Shown: positions 18,142-26,557 of the stretch, in pieces | Layout of the letters: every line of letters begins with the position of its first letter | How positions within the stretch are numbered: position 1 is the stretch's first letter | NCBI GenBank assembly: GCA_963840725.1 | Contig: CAWIZY010000004.1 | Coordinates: 186,001-250,000 of the forward strand | DNA from: CAVWDU01 sp963840725 | GTDB lineage: Bacteria; Pseudomonadota; Gammaproteobacteria; Pseudomonadales; Halieaceae | DNA length: 64,000 bases | Direction of reading: 5' to 3' | Program-made: the position numbers and the translations under genes | The notes under the pieces: model-generated | What the model saw: only the letters and a program-made list of their open reading frames with translations | What the model was told of the DNA's origin: nothing | The model's database searches: none

Positions 18142-20145
18142 TCATAATAAATGCCGCTGGATGGCATGGTTGAATTCCTTCTCGACGAGGCAGGCATCGG
18201 CCTCCCAGGCCTGCCAGCGAGCCTTGATGTAAAACCGGCTCTCTGAACATGTCATCTCGTAATAAGCTTGCAACCGGGTCAGGGTCTCTCCCTGCTGCAT
18301 GGTCACCCGATGACAGTTGGTAGAGATGGCCGAGCAAGGTTCATCGGGGTGTATGCTGACCCGCTGGTCAACGGTGAAGTCAATGCTGGTTGCACAGGAA
18401 TGGAGGAAGCAGTGCCCATAGTCGATTGAGGTCTCTATGAGCCTGTGGCCTGTCTCCGGGTCCTCGGTGACAGTCTTCGAGGTGTGTGGCGGCCGCAGTA
18501 CGTCCTCCTCCGGCATCGGTGTTCCATCAAAAGGCTGCAACGCCGGGTTGTCGACAGTCTCCAGCGCAGGTTTGACGGGCAGCATGAATTGGCTGGAGGA
18601 TAAGGCAATTGTCAGTGTCCCGCGCTCAGGCGACGGCCAGATCAATGGCCAATAGGCATTCGAGATAGACAGCCTGAGACGGTGGGTGTCCGGAATTCGG
18701 TACGCGATGTGATGCAGCGGCAACTCCACCTCGTAGGACTGGCCGATGGCCATTGGCTGCGGCGATTCATTGGAGTCCCTGTGCGCCAGGTTCAATACAC
18801 CGTAGGTGACCAGCGTGCTCTCGCCGGAGGGGTGCACATCGCACAGTCTGGCCGCTATGTTGGCCAACGGTCGATCACAGCAAACGGTTAGGCAAAGCCG
18901 GGGTTGGCCCACGATGTTGATTGCCCTCGGCAGCGGTGCCGTGTCGAATACCAACGAGGCAGCATCGTCGGGCCGTTGATCGGCAGCAAACTCCTGCTCG
19001 TGGCCGATGCCGACCATCAGCTTGCCAGCCGCCTGGCCGGTTGATGCCGGTGATGCGACCACGGCATCGTGGCTAGCTCGCGGGGCCTCTGTGGACAGTA
19101 TGCCCGGATGCAGGTAATAGCACTGCAATGTGATGTCGGCCGACGGCCACGATGCCTCGCTTTGCCAGCGACCCGCGCGGAAAGCATAGTCAGTGGCGGG
19201 ACGTACTGAATCCATCAGGTAGTAATGCAATCGGGGCTCGCTCATGATGCCGTTGTCGATACCCTTGAGCCAGCGATCCCACCAGCGGACCGACTCTCTC
19301 ACGTAGTCTATCCGTGGGCCGGGGTAGGCGATATTGGGATACTTGTGTGCCCAGGGGCCAATCAGTGCCTTACAGGGTGCAGACAGGTTCTCCAGCAGGC
19401 GGAACACGGTGTTTCGGTAAGCATCCGCCCAGCCGCCCATGGCGTACACGGGTGTCCTGATCCTGGAATAGTCCTCGCTGACCGACCCGTGCCGCCAGTA
19501 GCGGCTTTTGGATTGTTCGCCGATCCATCGATCTGCCAGGAAGGGCATGCGGTGCAGTCGCTGCAACCAGCGTTGCCTCCACTCATCGCCCACCAGCCGC
19601 GGATCGGGGCAGCGTGCCTGGGCGTAAGACCAGAAGAAGGCCGCCCAGTCGAGATTGTCGTTCAGCAGGCAACCGCCAGCGAAGTGAACGTCCTCGTTGA
19701 ATCGGTCATCAGAGGAGCAGATGGAAATAATCGCTTTCAGTGCTGGCGGTTGGCGGAACGCGAGCTGCAGGGCGTTGAATCCGCCCCAGGAAATACCCAC
19801 CATGCCCACGTTGCCATCGCACCAGTCCCGCTGACTCAGCCAGTGGATGACTTCCTCAGCGTCTGCGAGTTCCTGTTCGCTGTACTCATCGTCAAAGAAC
19901 CCATCCGACTCTCCGGTGCCGCGAATATCCACACGGATACAGGCGTAACCATGCGCGGCTGTGGCTGGCATGGTGATCTCATCGCGGTAGGTCGTTCCGT
20001 CATTTTTTCGGTACGGGAGAAATTCCAGTATGGCGGGTACCGGATGCCGATGGGCATCAGCGGGTAGCCATGCCCTGTAGGCCAGGCGAAGACCACCTTT
20101 CAGGGGAATGAAATCGTGTCGAACCTCTGTGATCTGCCGAGTCAT
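18142..20145 (-). CDS. CocE/NonD-family alpha/beta hydrolase (X-Pro peptidase-like)
   Basis: The 667-residue protein has the CocE layout: an N-terminal alpha/beta hydrolase (residues ~10-330) with FLPYRKNDGTTYRDE, RVDIRGTGESDGFF and nucleophile motif GISWGG (Ser119), and a C-terminal jelly-roll domain (PEROXIDASE-like X-Pro_DPP_C type; RLRLSISNAYWPLIWPSPE). Members hydrolyse esters or Pro-containing amides; the substrate is not predictable. No signal peptide, so cytoplasmic. It lies upstream of the BCCT transporter with a 24-base gap. Confidence 0.87.
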   Translation of the reverse strand: MTRQITEVRHDFIPLKGGLRLAYRAWLPADAHRHPVPAILEFLPYRKNDGTTYRDEITMPATAAHGYACIRVDIRGTGESDGFFDDEYSEQELADAEEVIHWLSQRDWCDGNVGMVGISWGGFNALQLAFRQPPALKAIISICSSDDRFNEDVHFAGGCLLNDNLDWAAFFWSYAQARCPDPRLVGDEWRQRWLQRLHRMPFLADRWIGEQSKSRYWRHGSVSEDYSRIRTPVYAMGGWADAYRNTVFRLLENLSAPCKALIGPWAHKYPNIAYPGPRIDYVRESVRWWDRWLKGIDNGIMSEPRLHYYLMDSVRPATDYAFRAGRWQSEASWPSADITLQCYYLHPGILSTEAPRASHDAVVASPASTGQAAGKLMVGIGHEQEFAADQRPDDAASLVFDTAPLPRAINIVGQPRLCLTVCCDRPLANIAARLCDVHPSGESTLVTYGVLNLAHRDSNESPQPMAIGQSYEVELPLHHIAYRIPDTHRLRLSISNAYWPLIWPSPERGTLTIALSSSQFMLPVKPALETVDNPALQPFDGTPMPEEDVLRPPHTSKTVTEDPETGHRLIETSIDYGHCFLHSCATSIDFTVDQRVSIHPDEPCSAISTNCHRVTMQQGETLTRLQAYYEMTCSESRFYIKARWQAWEADACLVEKEFNHAIQRHLL

Positions 20146-20178
20146 CCTGTGTCCAAGACTATCATCTATCGCAGGGGA

Positions 20179-20450
20179 TTAATGCAGTACCGGCCAACTA
20201 GGCGAGTTGGGCACTAGCGCGGAAACTCTGTCTACGTCTTCCTCTGGAACAGTCAAAAACCGTACATGATTGCTGATAAAAACCCGGTCATGAATCAACA
20301 GCCCGAATTTCAATGCAGTCTTATTCAAATGGTAAGCATATACAGCCATACTCTCGTTTGAGGCAAAGTAACCTGAACGATTAATACTGCGCTGAACGAC
20401 GTGTTGCGCAATGCCCGACGAGCAGTACTCGTTAGCGTGGCCATAATGTT
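20179..20450 (-). pseudogene. C-terminal fragment of an unidentified protein
   Basis: A minus-strand frame with no start runs about 90 codons from the IS5-type end at 20455 to a TAA at 20179. It contains HANEYCSSGIAQHVVQRSI, YFASNESMAVYAYHLNKTA, LLIHDRVFISNHVRFLTV and PEEDVDRVSAL. The composition is protein-like, and it is on the same strand as the biosynthetic operon whose last intact gene ends at 20698. It may be a fourth or fifth operon gene cut off by the inserted repeats. I do not recognise it. Confidence 0.35.
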
Positions 20451-20454
20451 CTTC

Positions 20455-20499
20455 CTAGGGCACCTCTGAATAATGGCAATCGCGCTAAGCGGAGCCCTA
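20455..20499 (+). repeat. IS5-type terminal repeat, second copy
   Basis: CTAGGGCACCTCTGAATAAT and the following bases to about 20499 match 15598-15640 with only two or three differences. It is followed immediately by the palindromic element at 20498-20643. Confidence 0.55.
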
Positions 20500-20643
20500 G
20501 CAGGTTGTTGATTTTCTATCTGCGTGGCCACTGCCACGTTAAAAACAGGCTCAAATCGGTCATGTATTCACTATACACTCCCTCATTTCGCCTGTTTTTG
20601 CCTACCAGTGGCTGCCTCGAAAACGAAAATCAACAGCCTGCTA
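20498..20643. repeat. 146-bp MITE-like imperfect palindrome
   Basis: The ends are near-perfect inverted repeats: TAGCAGGTTGTTGATTTTC at 20498-20516 and its complement at 20625-20643, one mismatch. Inner segments also pair (AAAACAGGC near 20544 with GCCTGTTTTT near 20590; CCACTG near 20530 with CAGTGG near 20605). The centre is the palindromic GTATTCACTATACA. The whole element can fold into one long hairpin, encodes nothing, and sits 54 bases beyond the stop of the NRPS gene. Confidence 0.7.
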
Positions 20644-20697
20644 GAACACTGAAAGGTTGATCGTACTTTGCCTGGTGGTAAATGTTGCTGGAAGTTT

Positions 20698-23316
20698 TTA
20701 CTCTGACCCCAAAGAGTGAGGAGCACAGGCTTGCTGGATACGGCCTACGAGCAATTTTGAAAACAGTGGAAAGTTGGCGTTGTTGAAGGTACGACCGTGG
20801 CCGTCGGGAAGGAGATCCCATGTCACATCTGAATGCATTTCGCGCCATTCGCTCACCGGATCTGGTCGCTGATGGAATGGATTATGGTCAAGGCTCTCGG
20901 CGTGGAAAAACATGGAAACTCGACCAGGGTAAGGTGCTGATGGCTCGTGCTCGAGCAGAGCAAGTTGCACGACGTCCCGTCCTTCGCCCAGCAACAGGCG
21001 CGCCACCGCTTCTGCAATCACACCGCCCTGGCAGTTTCCGGCTATAGCCAAAGGCCCTGTCGGAGCGATTCTAGCAATCTCATTCTTGTATATATTAATG
21101 ACGCTTGGGACGAAGCTACGCTTGATTGACCAGTCACTAATGATCCCGTTCAGGGAGCGCATCGCGAAAAGATTGACGTCTCGGTCCAGAACATCGCTGA
21201 GTTTCTCCGCCTGTGTTTTAAAGTTAACGCAGTAAAAGAGTGGAATTCTTCCCGTGCTGCTTCCACATTGGTACAGAGGGAAATCAACCCCCACATTCTC
21301 GCCCGGCCATCCATTAGTTAAAAGTCCCATGCGACGACGGATCTCATCCAATGCTATGTCGTTTTCATTCGTGCAACTCTTGTCGGCAGAAAACAGATTA
21401 GGTAGCGTTTTAATAAAGTTTCTTGTCTTTTTTCGCATAGCCCAATAGCTTTTCTTGGCGAGTTGCTGGGGAGACAATGTCTCGCGAGAAATGGTGAATG
21501 CTTTTCGGTTGCGTCGGGACTCCTCTATCGTACTTGCCATGCCAGAAATTGTGGAAGCCGACCCAAATACGCAATCATCAGGAAGGTCCACGTCAAAAAC
21601 CTCTTCAACCTCCATGAGGAGGCGTATTGTCCGCAACGAGTCTCCGCCCAAATCGAAGAAATCTTCGTGCTCACCTATTTCGTCTATAAAGAGTGTGTCG
21701 CACCAAAGTCGTCCAACGGTGCGGATTAGAGCGGATTGGGGTTTGCGCAGCGCTGCACCGGATCCGTGCGACGATGAGTTGGTCTGGGCTGTAGCGACAT
21801 CGCGTGCTGCGTGCGCAAGCGCCTGAAGGTCCAGTTTTCCATTGTCGGTCAACGGAAAACAGTCGTGGCGGATAAGGTAGCGTGGCAATGCCGCTGACGG
21901 GAGCTGCGACGCCAGTGCGCGACGCGCAGCTGACGCATCTGGCAACTCGCCCTCCCCGACACAATGACCCACTAGTACAGGATCGCGGTGTTCAGCGACT
22001 TCGACCGGGGTGACCCAGGCGTCATGCACGTCGGCCAGCGACTGCAGTGCCGTGCGGACGTCCCCCAGCCCGATACGGATGCCGTTGATCTTTACTTCGG
22101 AGTTGTCCAAACGGCCCAAAACCTCCACGCGGCCATCGTCGAAGTGCCGTCCGCGATCACCGGTTCTGTACCAGCGCATACCGTCGCATTGAACAAACTT
22201 CTCTGCGGTCAAGGCCGGTTTTCCCCTATAGCCCCCAGCGACAGCACAACCGCTGACCCAGATCTCGCCCAGCTCTCCCGGCGAAGCAAGATCTCCATGC
22301 TCATCGACGATGCGTACCTCGGAGAAAGCCTGGGGCGAAAAGACCGTCGCGGACAGAGGCGGCTCGTCCTGATCAAAGACATGAATCCCAATACCCGGCG
22401 CTTCGCTGGCCCCGTAGAACCCGATCAGTGTCGCGTCGAGAAGCGAGTGCACCTTTGCCTGCACCGTCGGCGAGATAGCTTCGCCGCTGCAATAAATAGA
22501 GCGGACGGTGCGCAGCCTCTCTGCAGTGGATAGCGTGAGAAAGACCTCCAATAGACTCGGTGTGATTCTGAACGCTGTGACCCCTTCGCGCGCGATCAAG
22601 TCGGCGAACGCATGTGGCTCCCCACGCTCTGTTGCGGAAGCGATGGCTGCAGGAACGCCCAGGAGTAGCGGGTAGAAAACCTCGTCGAGAAATCCGATGA
22701 AGCTAGACGGAGTCCATATTAGATCGACGTCGAAGGACTCGGGTGAACTCGCCTCCACGATGTGTTGCAGTCGGCGCACGTATCCGTGGTGCGGGATCTC
22801 CACGCCTTTTGGTCTCCCGCTTGAACCAGAAGTGTACACAAGAAAAGCAGTCCCCGGCACGAGCTGCGCCGGACGTGAGTGACGGTCTATAACGGTGTGC
22901 GCCTGGTCTTCGGAAATCGACAGCACCACGCGCGCATTGACATCTTCACGTATCGCTTGCCGGCGCTCTTCGGAGACCGTTGGATCGAGCGGGACCGGAG
23001 TGCCGCCAGCCATTAGGACCCCACAGAGCGCCGCGACGAGTTCGGGCGAATGCGCTATCTCGACCAGGACCAACTCATGTCTTGCCACGTCAGCCGCGCC
23101 GAGCAGTTCCGCGACGCGCATCGACTCATGTCGCAGTTCGCGTCGTGTTAGGGTGCGTCCGCAATGTCGTAGCGCGGTGCGGTCGGGATTCCGCAACAGC
23201 GCCTCGCTGACAAGGTTCCCAAGGTCAGCGTGGCTAGAGTCCTGCTGCGCGTCGGCCGCAGAAAACACCTCCTCGCGACCGGACACCACTGGCTGCAGGC
23301 CGCTATCAGTCGTCAT
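20698..23316 (-). CDS. NRPS-like protein: adenylation, carrier, thioesterase (A-PCP-TE)
   Basis: The protein has 872 residues. The adenylation domain (about 30-500) shows A3 LVYTSGSSGRPKG (159-171), A5 GFYGASEAPG (299-308), A7 YRTGDRGR (383-390), A8 GRLDNSEVKINGIRI (401-415) and A10 with Lys494. By alignment to A4, Ile206 occupies the site usually held by the Asp that binds the alpha-amine, so the substrate may not be an ordinary alpha-amino acid. The carrier domain has DFFDLGGDSL with Ser560. After a basic linker (600-645) comes an alpha/beta thioesterase with nucleophile elbow AGNCQGG (Cys762, not Ser) and probable catalytic His840. There is no condensation domain. Its ATG overlaps the racemase stop (TAATG), so it is translationally coupled as the last intact gene of a four-gene operon. 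Confidence 0.88.
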   Translation of the reverse strand: MTTDSGLQPVVSGREEVFSAADAQQDSSHADLGNLVSEALLRNPDRTALRHCGRTLTRRELRHESMRVAELLGAADVARHELVLVEIAHSPELVAALCGVLMAGGTPVPLDPTVSEERRQAIREDVNARVVLSISEDQAHTVIDRHSRPAQLVPGTAFLVYTSGSSGRPKGVEIPHHGYVRRLQHIVEASSPESFDVDLIWTPSSFIGFLDEVFYPLLLGVPAAIASATERGEPHAFADLIAREGVTAFRITPSLLEVFLTLSTAERLRTVRSIYCSGEAISPTVQAKVHSLLDATLIGFYGASEAPGIGIHVFDQDEPPLSATVFSPQAFSEVRIVDEHGDLASPGELGEIWVSGCAVAGGYRGKPALTAEKFVQCDGMRWYRTGDRGRHFDDGRVEVLGRLDNSEVKINGIRIGLGDVRTALQSLADVHDAWVTPVEVAEHRDPVLVGHCVGEGELPDASAARRALASQLPSAALPRYLIRHDCFPLTDNGKLDLQALAHAARDVATAQTNSSSHGSGAALRKPQSALIRTVGRLWCDTLFIDEIGEHEDFFDLGGDSLRTIRLLMEVEEVFDVDLPDDCVFGSASTISGMASTIEESRRNRKAFTISRETLSPQQLAKKSYWAMRKKTRNFIKTLPNLFSADKSCTNENDIALDEIRRRMGLLTNGWPGENVGVDFPLYQCGSSTGRIPLFYCVNFKTQAEKLSDVLDRDVNLFAMRSLNGIISDWSIKRSFVPSVINIYKNEIARIAPTGPLAIAGNCQGGVIAEAVARLLLGEGRDVVQLALLEHEPSAPYPGRVSMFFHAESLDHNPFHQRPDPVSEWREMHSDVTWDLLPDGHGRTFNNANFPLFSKLLVGRIQQACAPHSLGSE

Positions 23317-24080
23317 TAGCGAGACTTCCCGGTGACAGTGCGGATTGCAGACCCCTCAAAGCCCTGCACGCGCTTTGGGCGGGGGCTGGGATAGGCCGCC
23401 TTGGAATGCGATAGTCCGCAAGCTGCGAGCACTTTCGCCATTCTCACGGTGGTTGGTATCGGATCGATAACAGGGACCTGCAGCCCGTCTGCGTCCAGTC
23501 TTTCCTGAAGCGTCTTTGCCACGCCTTTCATTCCGGTACAACCGAGCACGAGTGTGTCGGCCCAGTCATTAACTACCGCCTTACGAGCCGCTTTATGCAG
23601 TCGCTTGACAAGTTCGTCGCCGGCCATCTCCAACTCCAAAACGGGAATCTCAACGCCTCGCGTCGACGCATAAGCGGCCGACACCCCATATAGACGTGCC
23701 CTGGCTTCGAAAAGGGGGCGCATGCCTGCCGTCACTGAAAGAATGCTGAAGCGGCGCCCCAGCGTGCAGGCGATGTGCATGCATGTCTCACCAGGCCCCA
23801 GCACTGGGATCGATACAGCCTCACGCCCTGCTTGAACGCCGGGATCCTCCATGCAGTCAACCACGACAGCATCGGCACCCTCCGCTTCCGCCTCAATGAT
23901 TCGCGCGACCGTTGCCGCTGCCGCGAGCGCCTCATCAAATGCGCCCTCCAAAGAGGCTGGGCCTACCTCTAACTCAACAAAGTCAATGCGATCCCCCGGG
24001 TCTAACAAACCCTCGAAGTCCAAAGGATGCGTCAGCCCAGTTGGGATAACCGGCGTCACCACGCGAATGTGGACGCTCAT
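23316..24080 (-). CDS. Aspartate/glutamate (hydantoin) racemase-family protein
   Basis: The 254-residue protein starts at 24080 (MSVHIRVVTPVIP, GAGG upstream). Two conserved cysteines characteristic of PLP-independent racemases are present: Cys76 in VVVDCMEDPG and Cys181 in LVLGCTGMKG. FSILSVTAGM and a second Asp/Glu_racemase half follow. The family racemises Asp, Glu, hydantoins or allantoin through a two-base cysteine mechanism; maleate isomerases are related. It lies 34 bases after the GNAT gene and overlaps the NRPS start, so it probably supplies or epimerises an acidic building block in the pathway. That role is inference. Confidence 0.85.
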   Translation of the reverse strand: MSVHIRVVTPVIPTGLTHPLDFEGLLDPGDRIDFVELEVGPASLEGAFDEALAAAATVARIIEAEAEGADAVVVDCMEDPGVQAGREAVSIPVLGPGETCMHIACTLGRRFSILSVTAGMRPLFEARARLYGVSAAYASTRGVEIPVLELEMAGDELVKRLHKAARKAVVNDWADTLVLGCTGMKGVAKTLQERLDADGLQVPVIDPIPTTVRMAKVLAACGLSHSKAAYPSPRPKRVQGFEGSAIRTVTGKSR

Positions 24081-24114
24081 ACGTTTGCCTCGATGGAATG
24101 TGTAACCCGGCTGC

Positions 24115-24933
24115 TCATGCTCGCCAGCGGTGCAGTTGTATGCGTCCAATATCGCTGAAACCGAGTTGAGACAGAGCGCGCTGCGAAAGCTCCGAATAGG
24201 CATGCACGAAAGCGTACCTCGCGCCCTGTCTCGCCGCTTCTGCCAACCTGGCCAGCACCAGGGCCCTGTAGAGGCCTTTTCCGCAATCCTGCTGTGCCGT
24301 CGCTGAGACTCGCAACAGCACGGTGGCTCCGTCGCCGATCCAGGAAAGGTAGCCTACCGCAGCGATGCCATTATCCGAAGTCGACTCTGCTGTGTAAACC
24401 TCCGTGCGCTGCTGCTGCGACGCCGTCAGATAGGCGCGATGATAGGCCTCCCCGACCTCTTCGGGCACGTCGAAGCCGCTGGCCATAAGCTGCCACACCC
24501 GTCGGTCATCGTTCTGCGCGCTGCAAATTCGATAGCCAGCCACGGCTTCTTCCACAACCGGACATTCGGGGGTCAGCTGCTTGACCATTGCCGCGACCTG
24601 CAGGGCAGGTGGAACGAAGCCGCGTTCAGTCATCAGCGCCGTAAGGCCTGCATCAGCGCAGCGCGGTCCGGTCATCCAGTCGAAACCCCGCCGTTCGGGG
24701 CGGAAACGCTCAAGCACGGTGTCGAGGTCGGCCGCCGCCTGAGCGGGGTCTGTGGTCGTCCACCTCATCAGGCTCAGCACCGGATGCGGGTCGGGCGAAG
24801 TCCAACCACTCGCACCGTCCAGCACTATCGTTTCGATCGTGCCCGGGACATTCACGAGCGTGAAATGGGCGGCGAGCACGTCGTCCGCAGTCACGGCATG
24901 GGGCGATGTTTTTCTGGAGGTTGAGACGCTCAA
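24115..24933 (-). CDS. GNAT-family N-acyltransferase
   Basis: This 272-residue protein probably starts at TTG 24933, overlapping the upstream stop (TTGA). The C-terminal half is a GNAT domain: beta-strand AAVGYLSWIGDGATVLLRV, then acyl-CoA loop QQDCGKGLYRA (214-224), then the ALSQLGFSDIG tail. The N-terminal ~120 residues look like a degenerate second GNAT half (ADAGLTALMTERGFVPPAL), giving a tandem arrangement. Acceptor and acyl donor are unknown; its place between the CDPS-like and racemase genes suggests it acylates a pathway amine or uses an activated aminoacyl donor. Confidence 0.8.
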   Translation of the reverse strand: MSVSTSRKTSPHAVTADDVLAAHFTLVNVPGTIETIVLDGASGWTSPDPHPVLSLMRWTTTDPAQAAADLDTVLERFRPERRGFDWMTGPRCADAGLTALMTERGFVPPALQVAAMVKQLTPECPVVEEAVAGYRICSAQNDDRRVWQLMASGFDVPEEVGEAYHRAYLTASQQQRTEVYTAESTSDNGIAAVGYLSWIGDGATVLLRVSATAQQDCGKGLYRALVLARLAEAARQGARYAFVHAYSELSQRALSQLGFSDIGRIQLHRWRA

Positions 24934-25724
24934 TGCCTTGACGCCCTTCGATCGTGTGTGTCGAGATAGAGCATAGCCCGACCTCTGCGGGTCAACGCGG
25001 TAAGCCTGGGCAATTCATTCTCAACCAGACCCAATTCGATAGTCCAAAGTAGCTTTGGCTGCGGCCCCGGATAAACATCGATTGTCGGCCCCTTGCTATA
25101 ATATGCGTACATCAATACCGGGACTTCGCACAGAAAGAACTCGGCAAACCGTTCGAATGTGCGTTCGTCTTTGAGTTCTTTCACCGATCCGACCTGCTCG
25201 AAAATCGCATCTCGGATGGCCGTTCCTGCATTAAATGCCGCTGTCAACTCGGACCGATAGAGTGGGGGTGTCTCTGCCTCGAGGTCGCACCATCTTACGA
25301 GGTCAACCCGCGTCGTGCGGGAGCCGTTCAGCGCCTTTTGGACCATCCGCGAGATGTCCGATGTCAGCCTTTCAATTTTGAGTGCTTCCTCTCCGGGGAG
25401 GTCGTCACGCCCGAGCTCCGCCATCCGGTTGTAGTGATAGGGACCATCCACCGGGCAAACATGTCCCTGAATGCCGAGCACCTCGCACATCTCAATGAAG
25501 CGGTTAACATATGCACGATCAAAAGCGCGATTCTTGATACTGATAAACATCCAGGCCTCGCGCCCGGATAGGTCGAAGTCGCTCAGCCTATTGCTGAGTA
25601 CCCCTCCAACGCCTGGTAGCGTGCACTCGCGAGCGGGAAGAACGGTATCAATGTGGAATCGCGATCCAGTCTCCTTGCCTGCCACCTTGTAGAAGCTCGA
25701 GTTTACAATTCTGCTGCTATACAT
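24930..25724 (-). CDS. Divergent cyclodipeptide-synthase-like (tRNA-dependent) protein
   Basis: The protein has 264 residues from the ATG at 25724 (AAAGG upstream). It resembles tRNA-dependent cyclodipeptide synthases over the core. The nucleophile strand MFISIKNRAF corresponds to the AlbC GISAGNSYFS segment, keeping Ser62 and Asn65. The Asp/Glu-rich helices include LKIERLTSDISRMVQ. The second catalytic motif FAEFFLCEVPVLMY corresponds to the family segment YVLAEAPLF, keeping Glu200. The two family tyrosines are replaced (Phe196; Trp227 in KLLWTIE). CDPSs take aminoacyl groups from two aminoacyl-tRNAs to make cyclic dipeptides. This member heads a coupled operon with GNAT, racemase and A-PCP-TE genes, a context I do not know from described CDPS loci. 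The family call is by eye and needs a profile search. Confidence 0.72.
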   Translation of the reverse strand: MYSSRIVNSSFYKVAGKETGSRFHIDTVLPARECTLPGVGGVLSNRLSDFDLSGREAWMFISIKNRAFDRAYVNRFIEMCEVLGIQGHVCPVDGPYHYNRMAELGRDDLPGEEALKIERLTSDISRMVQKALNGSRTTRVDLVRWCDLEAETPPLYRSELTAAFNAGTAIRDAIFEQVGSVKELKDERTFERFAEFFLCEVPVLMYAYYSKGPTIDVYPGPQPKLLWTIELGLVENELPRLTALTRRGRAMLYLDTHDRRASRH

Positions 25725-26396
25725 GAACAATAACCTTTTTAGTATTTTGTCCGATTTACTGAGTCCATGATTTACGTTACCTCATTGGCAACATCCAGGC
25801 GCAGCGATTGGGTGGCGGCGCGAGAGCGATCGACCTGGAGGCGTGCATCAGCCACGGGCGGCGATTTCATTGCCATCGCGACGACATTATCATGTTACAT
25901 CATCGGCAGGCTATGAGCGGCACTCTTGTTTAAAAAAGCTGACAGTGTTCGCAGTTTGCACCACTTCCTACGGAACCCTGAGAACCATTGCCTGTAGCGG
26001 CCTAGCCTGATTGTTGTTCCTTGGTGATTTGCCCGGCAAGCCGCCACTAGCCGCAGTTACCAGCCTTGCATTGCACCGCGGGAGACAGTGTGCTTTGAAT
26101 ATTCGCGTGAGAATAAGCAAGGCCAATGGCAACACCCAGGGGACACCCACCGCAATACAATCACTACAATGCTGCTTCCTTCATATGTGCTGGCAGGCGC
26201 AAACAGGCTCGACCGCTCGCCCCAGGATAGGGGACGACTCGCGGACATCGTCACAATCGAAAAACTACGGCAAAAGGGGGTCTCGAGCCCAGTCAAACAG
26301 GACTCATCCCGAACACGTCAGATGCGGCCACAGAGATACTCACCCCGCATTGCCCCGTCGCTGAGGCGCTCGGGATGCTGGAGGCAAAGAGAGGCA
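25725..26396. other. Intergenic region upstream of the biosynthetic operon
   Basis: The first ~70 bases before the CDPS-like gene are AT-rich (on the minus strand ATACTAAAAAGGTTATTG), suitable for a promoter, but no operator could be assigned. The remaining ~550 bases show no gene. A single GGACACCC occurs at 26141-26148, an outlier of the repeat cluster that follows. Confidence 0.35.
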
Positions 26397-26530
26397 AAGG
26401 ACACCCATTAATCTCCCACCAGAGGGAGGCAAAGGACACCCATAGAGGGAGGCAAAGGACACCCATTAATCTCCCACCAAAACCGGTCAATCCCTTGGCC
26501 ATCGCGAGGCTGACGGCTAAGCTGGATGTG
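26397..26530 (+). repeat. Triple AAAGGACACCCAT repeat upstream of REP-type transposase
   Basis: GGACACCC occurs at 26399, 26434 and 26458 within repeated GGCAAAGGACACCCAT units. Two copies are extended by TAATCTCCCACCA. The last copy continues into ACCGGTCAA..CCCTTGGCCATCGCGAGG, which recurs, diverged, at 30580-30640. The adjacent Y1 transposase gene starts 28 bases further on, so this is its left flank. Confidence 0.75.
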
Positions 26531-26557
26531 TCGCTCAGCCACCCCAGGAGGTCAGGG

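Noticed and set aside
19225..20067. Plus-strand frame (~280 codons) antisense to the CocE-type hydrolase
   Set aside because: No start signal or motif; the hydrolase on the other strand is well supported.
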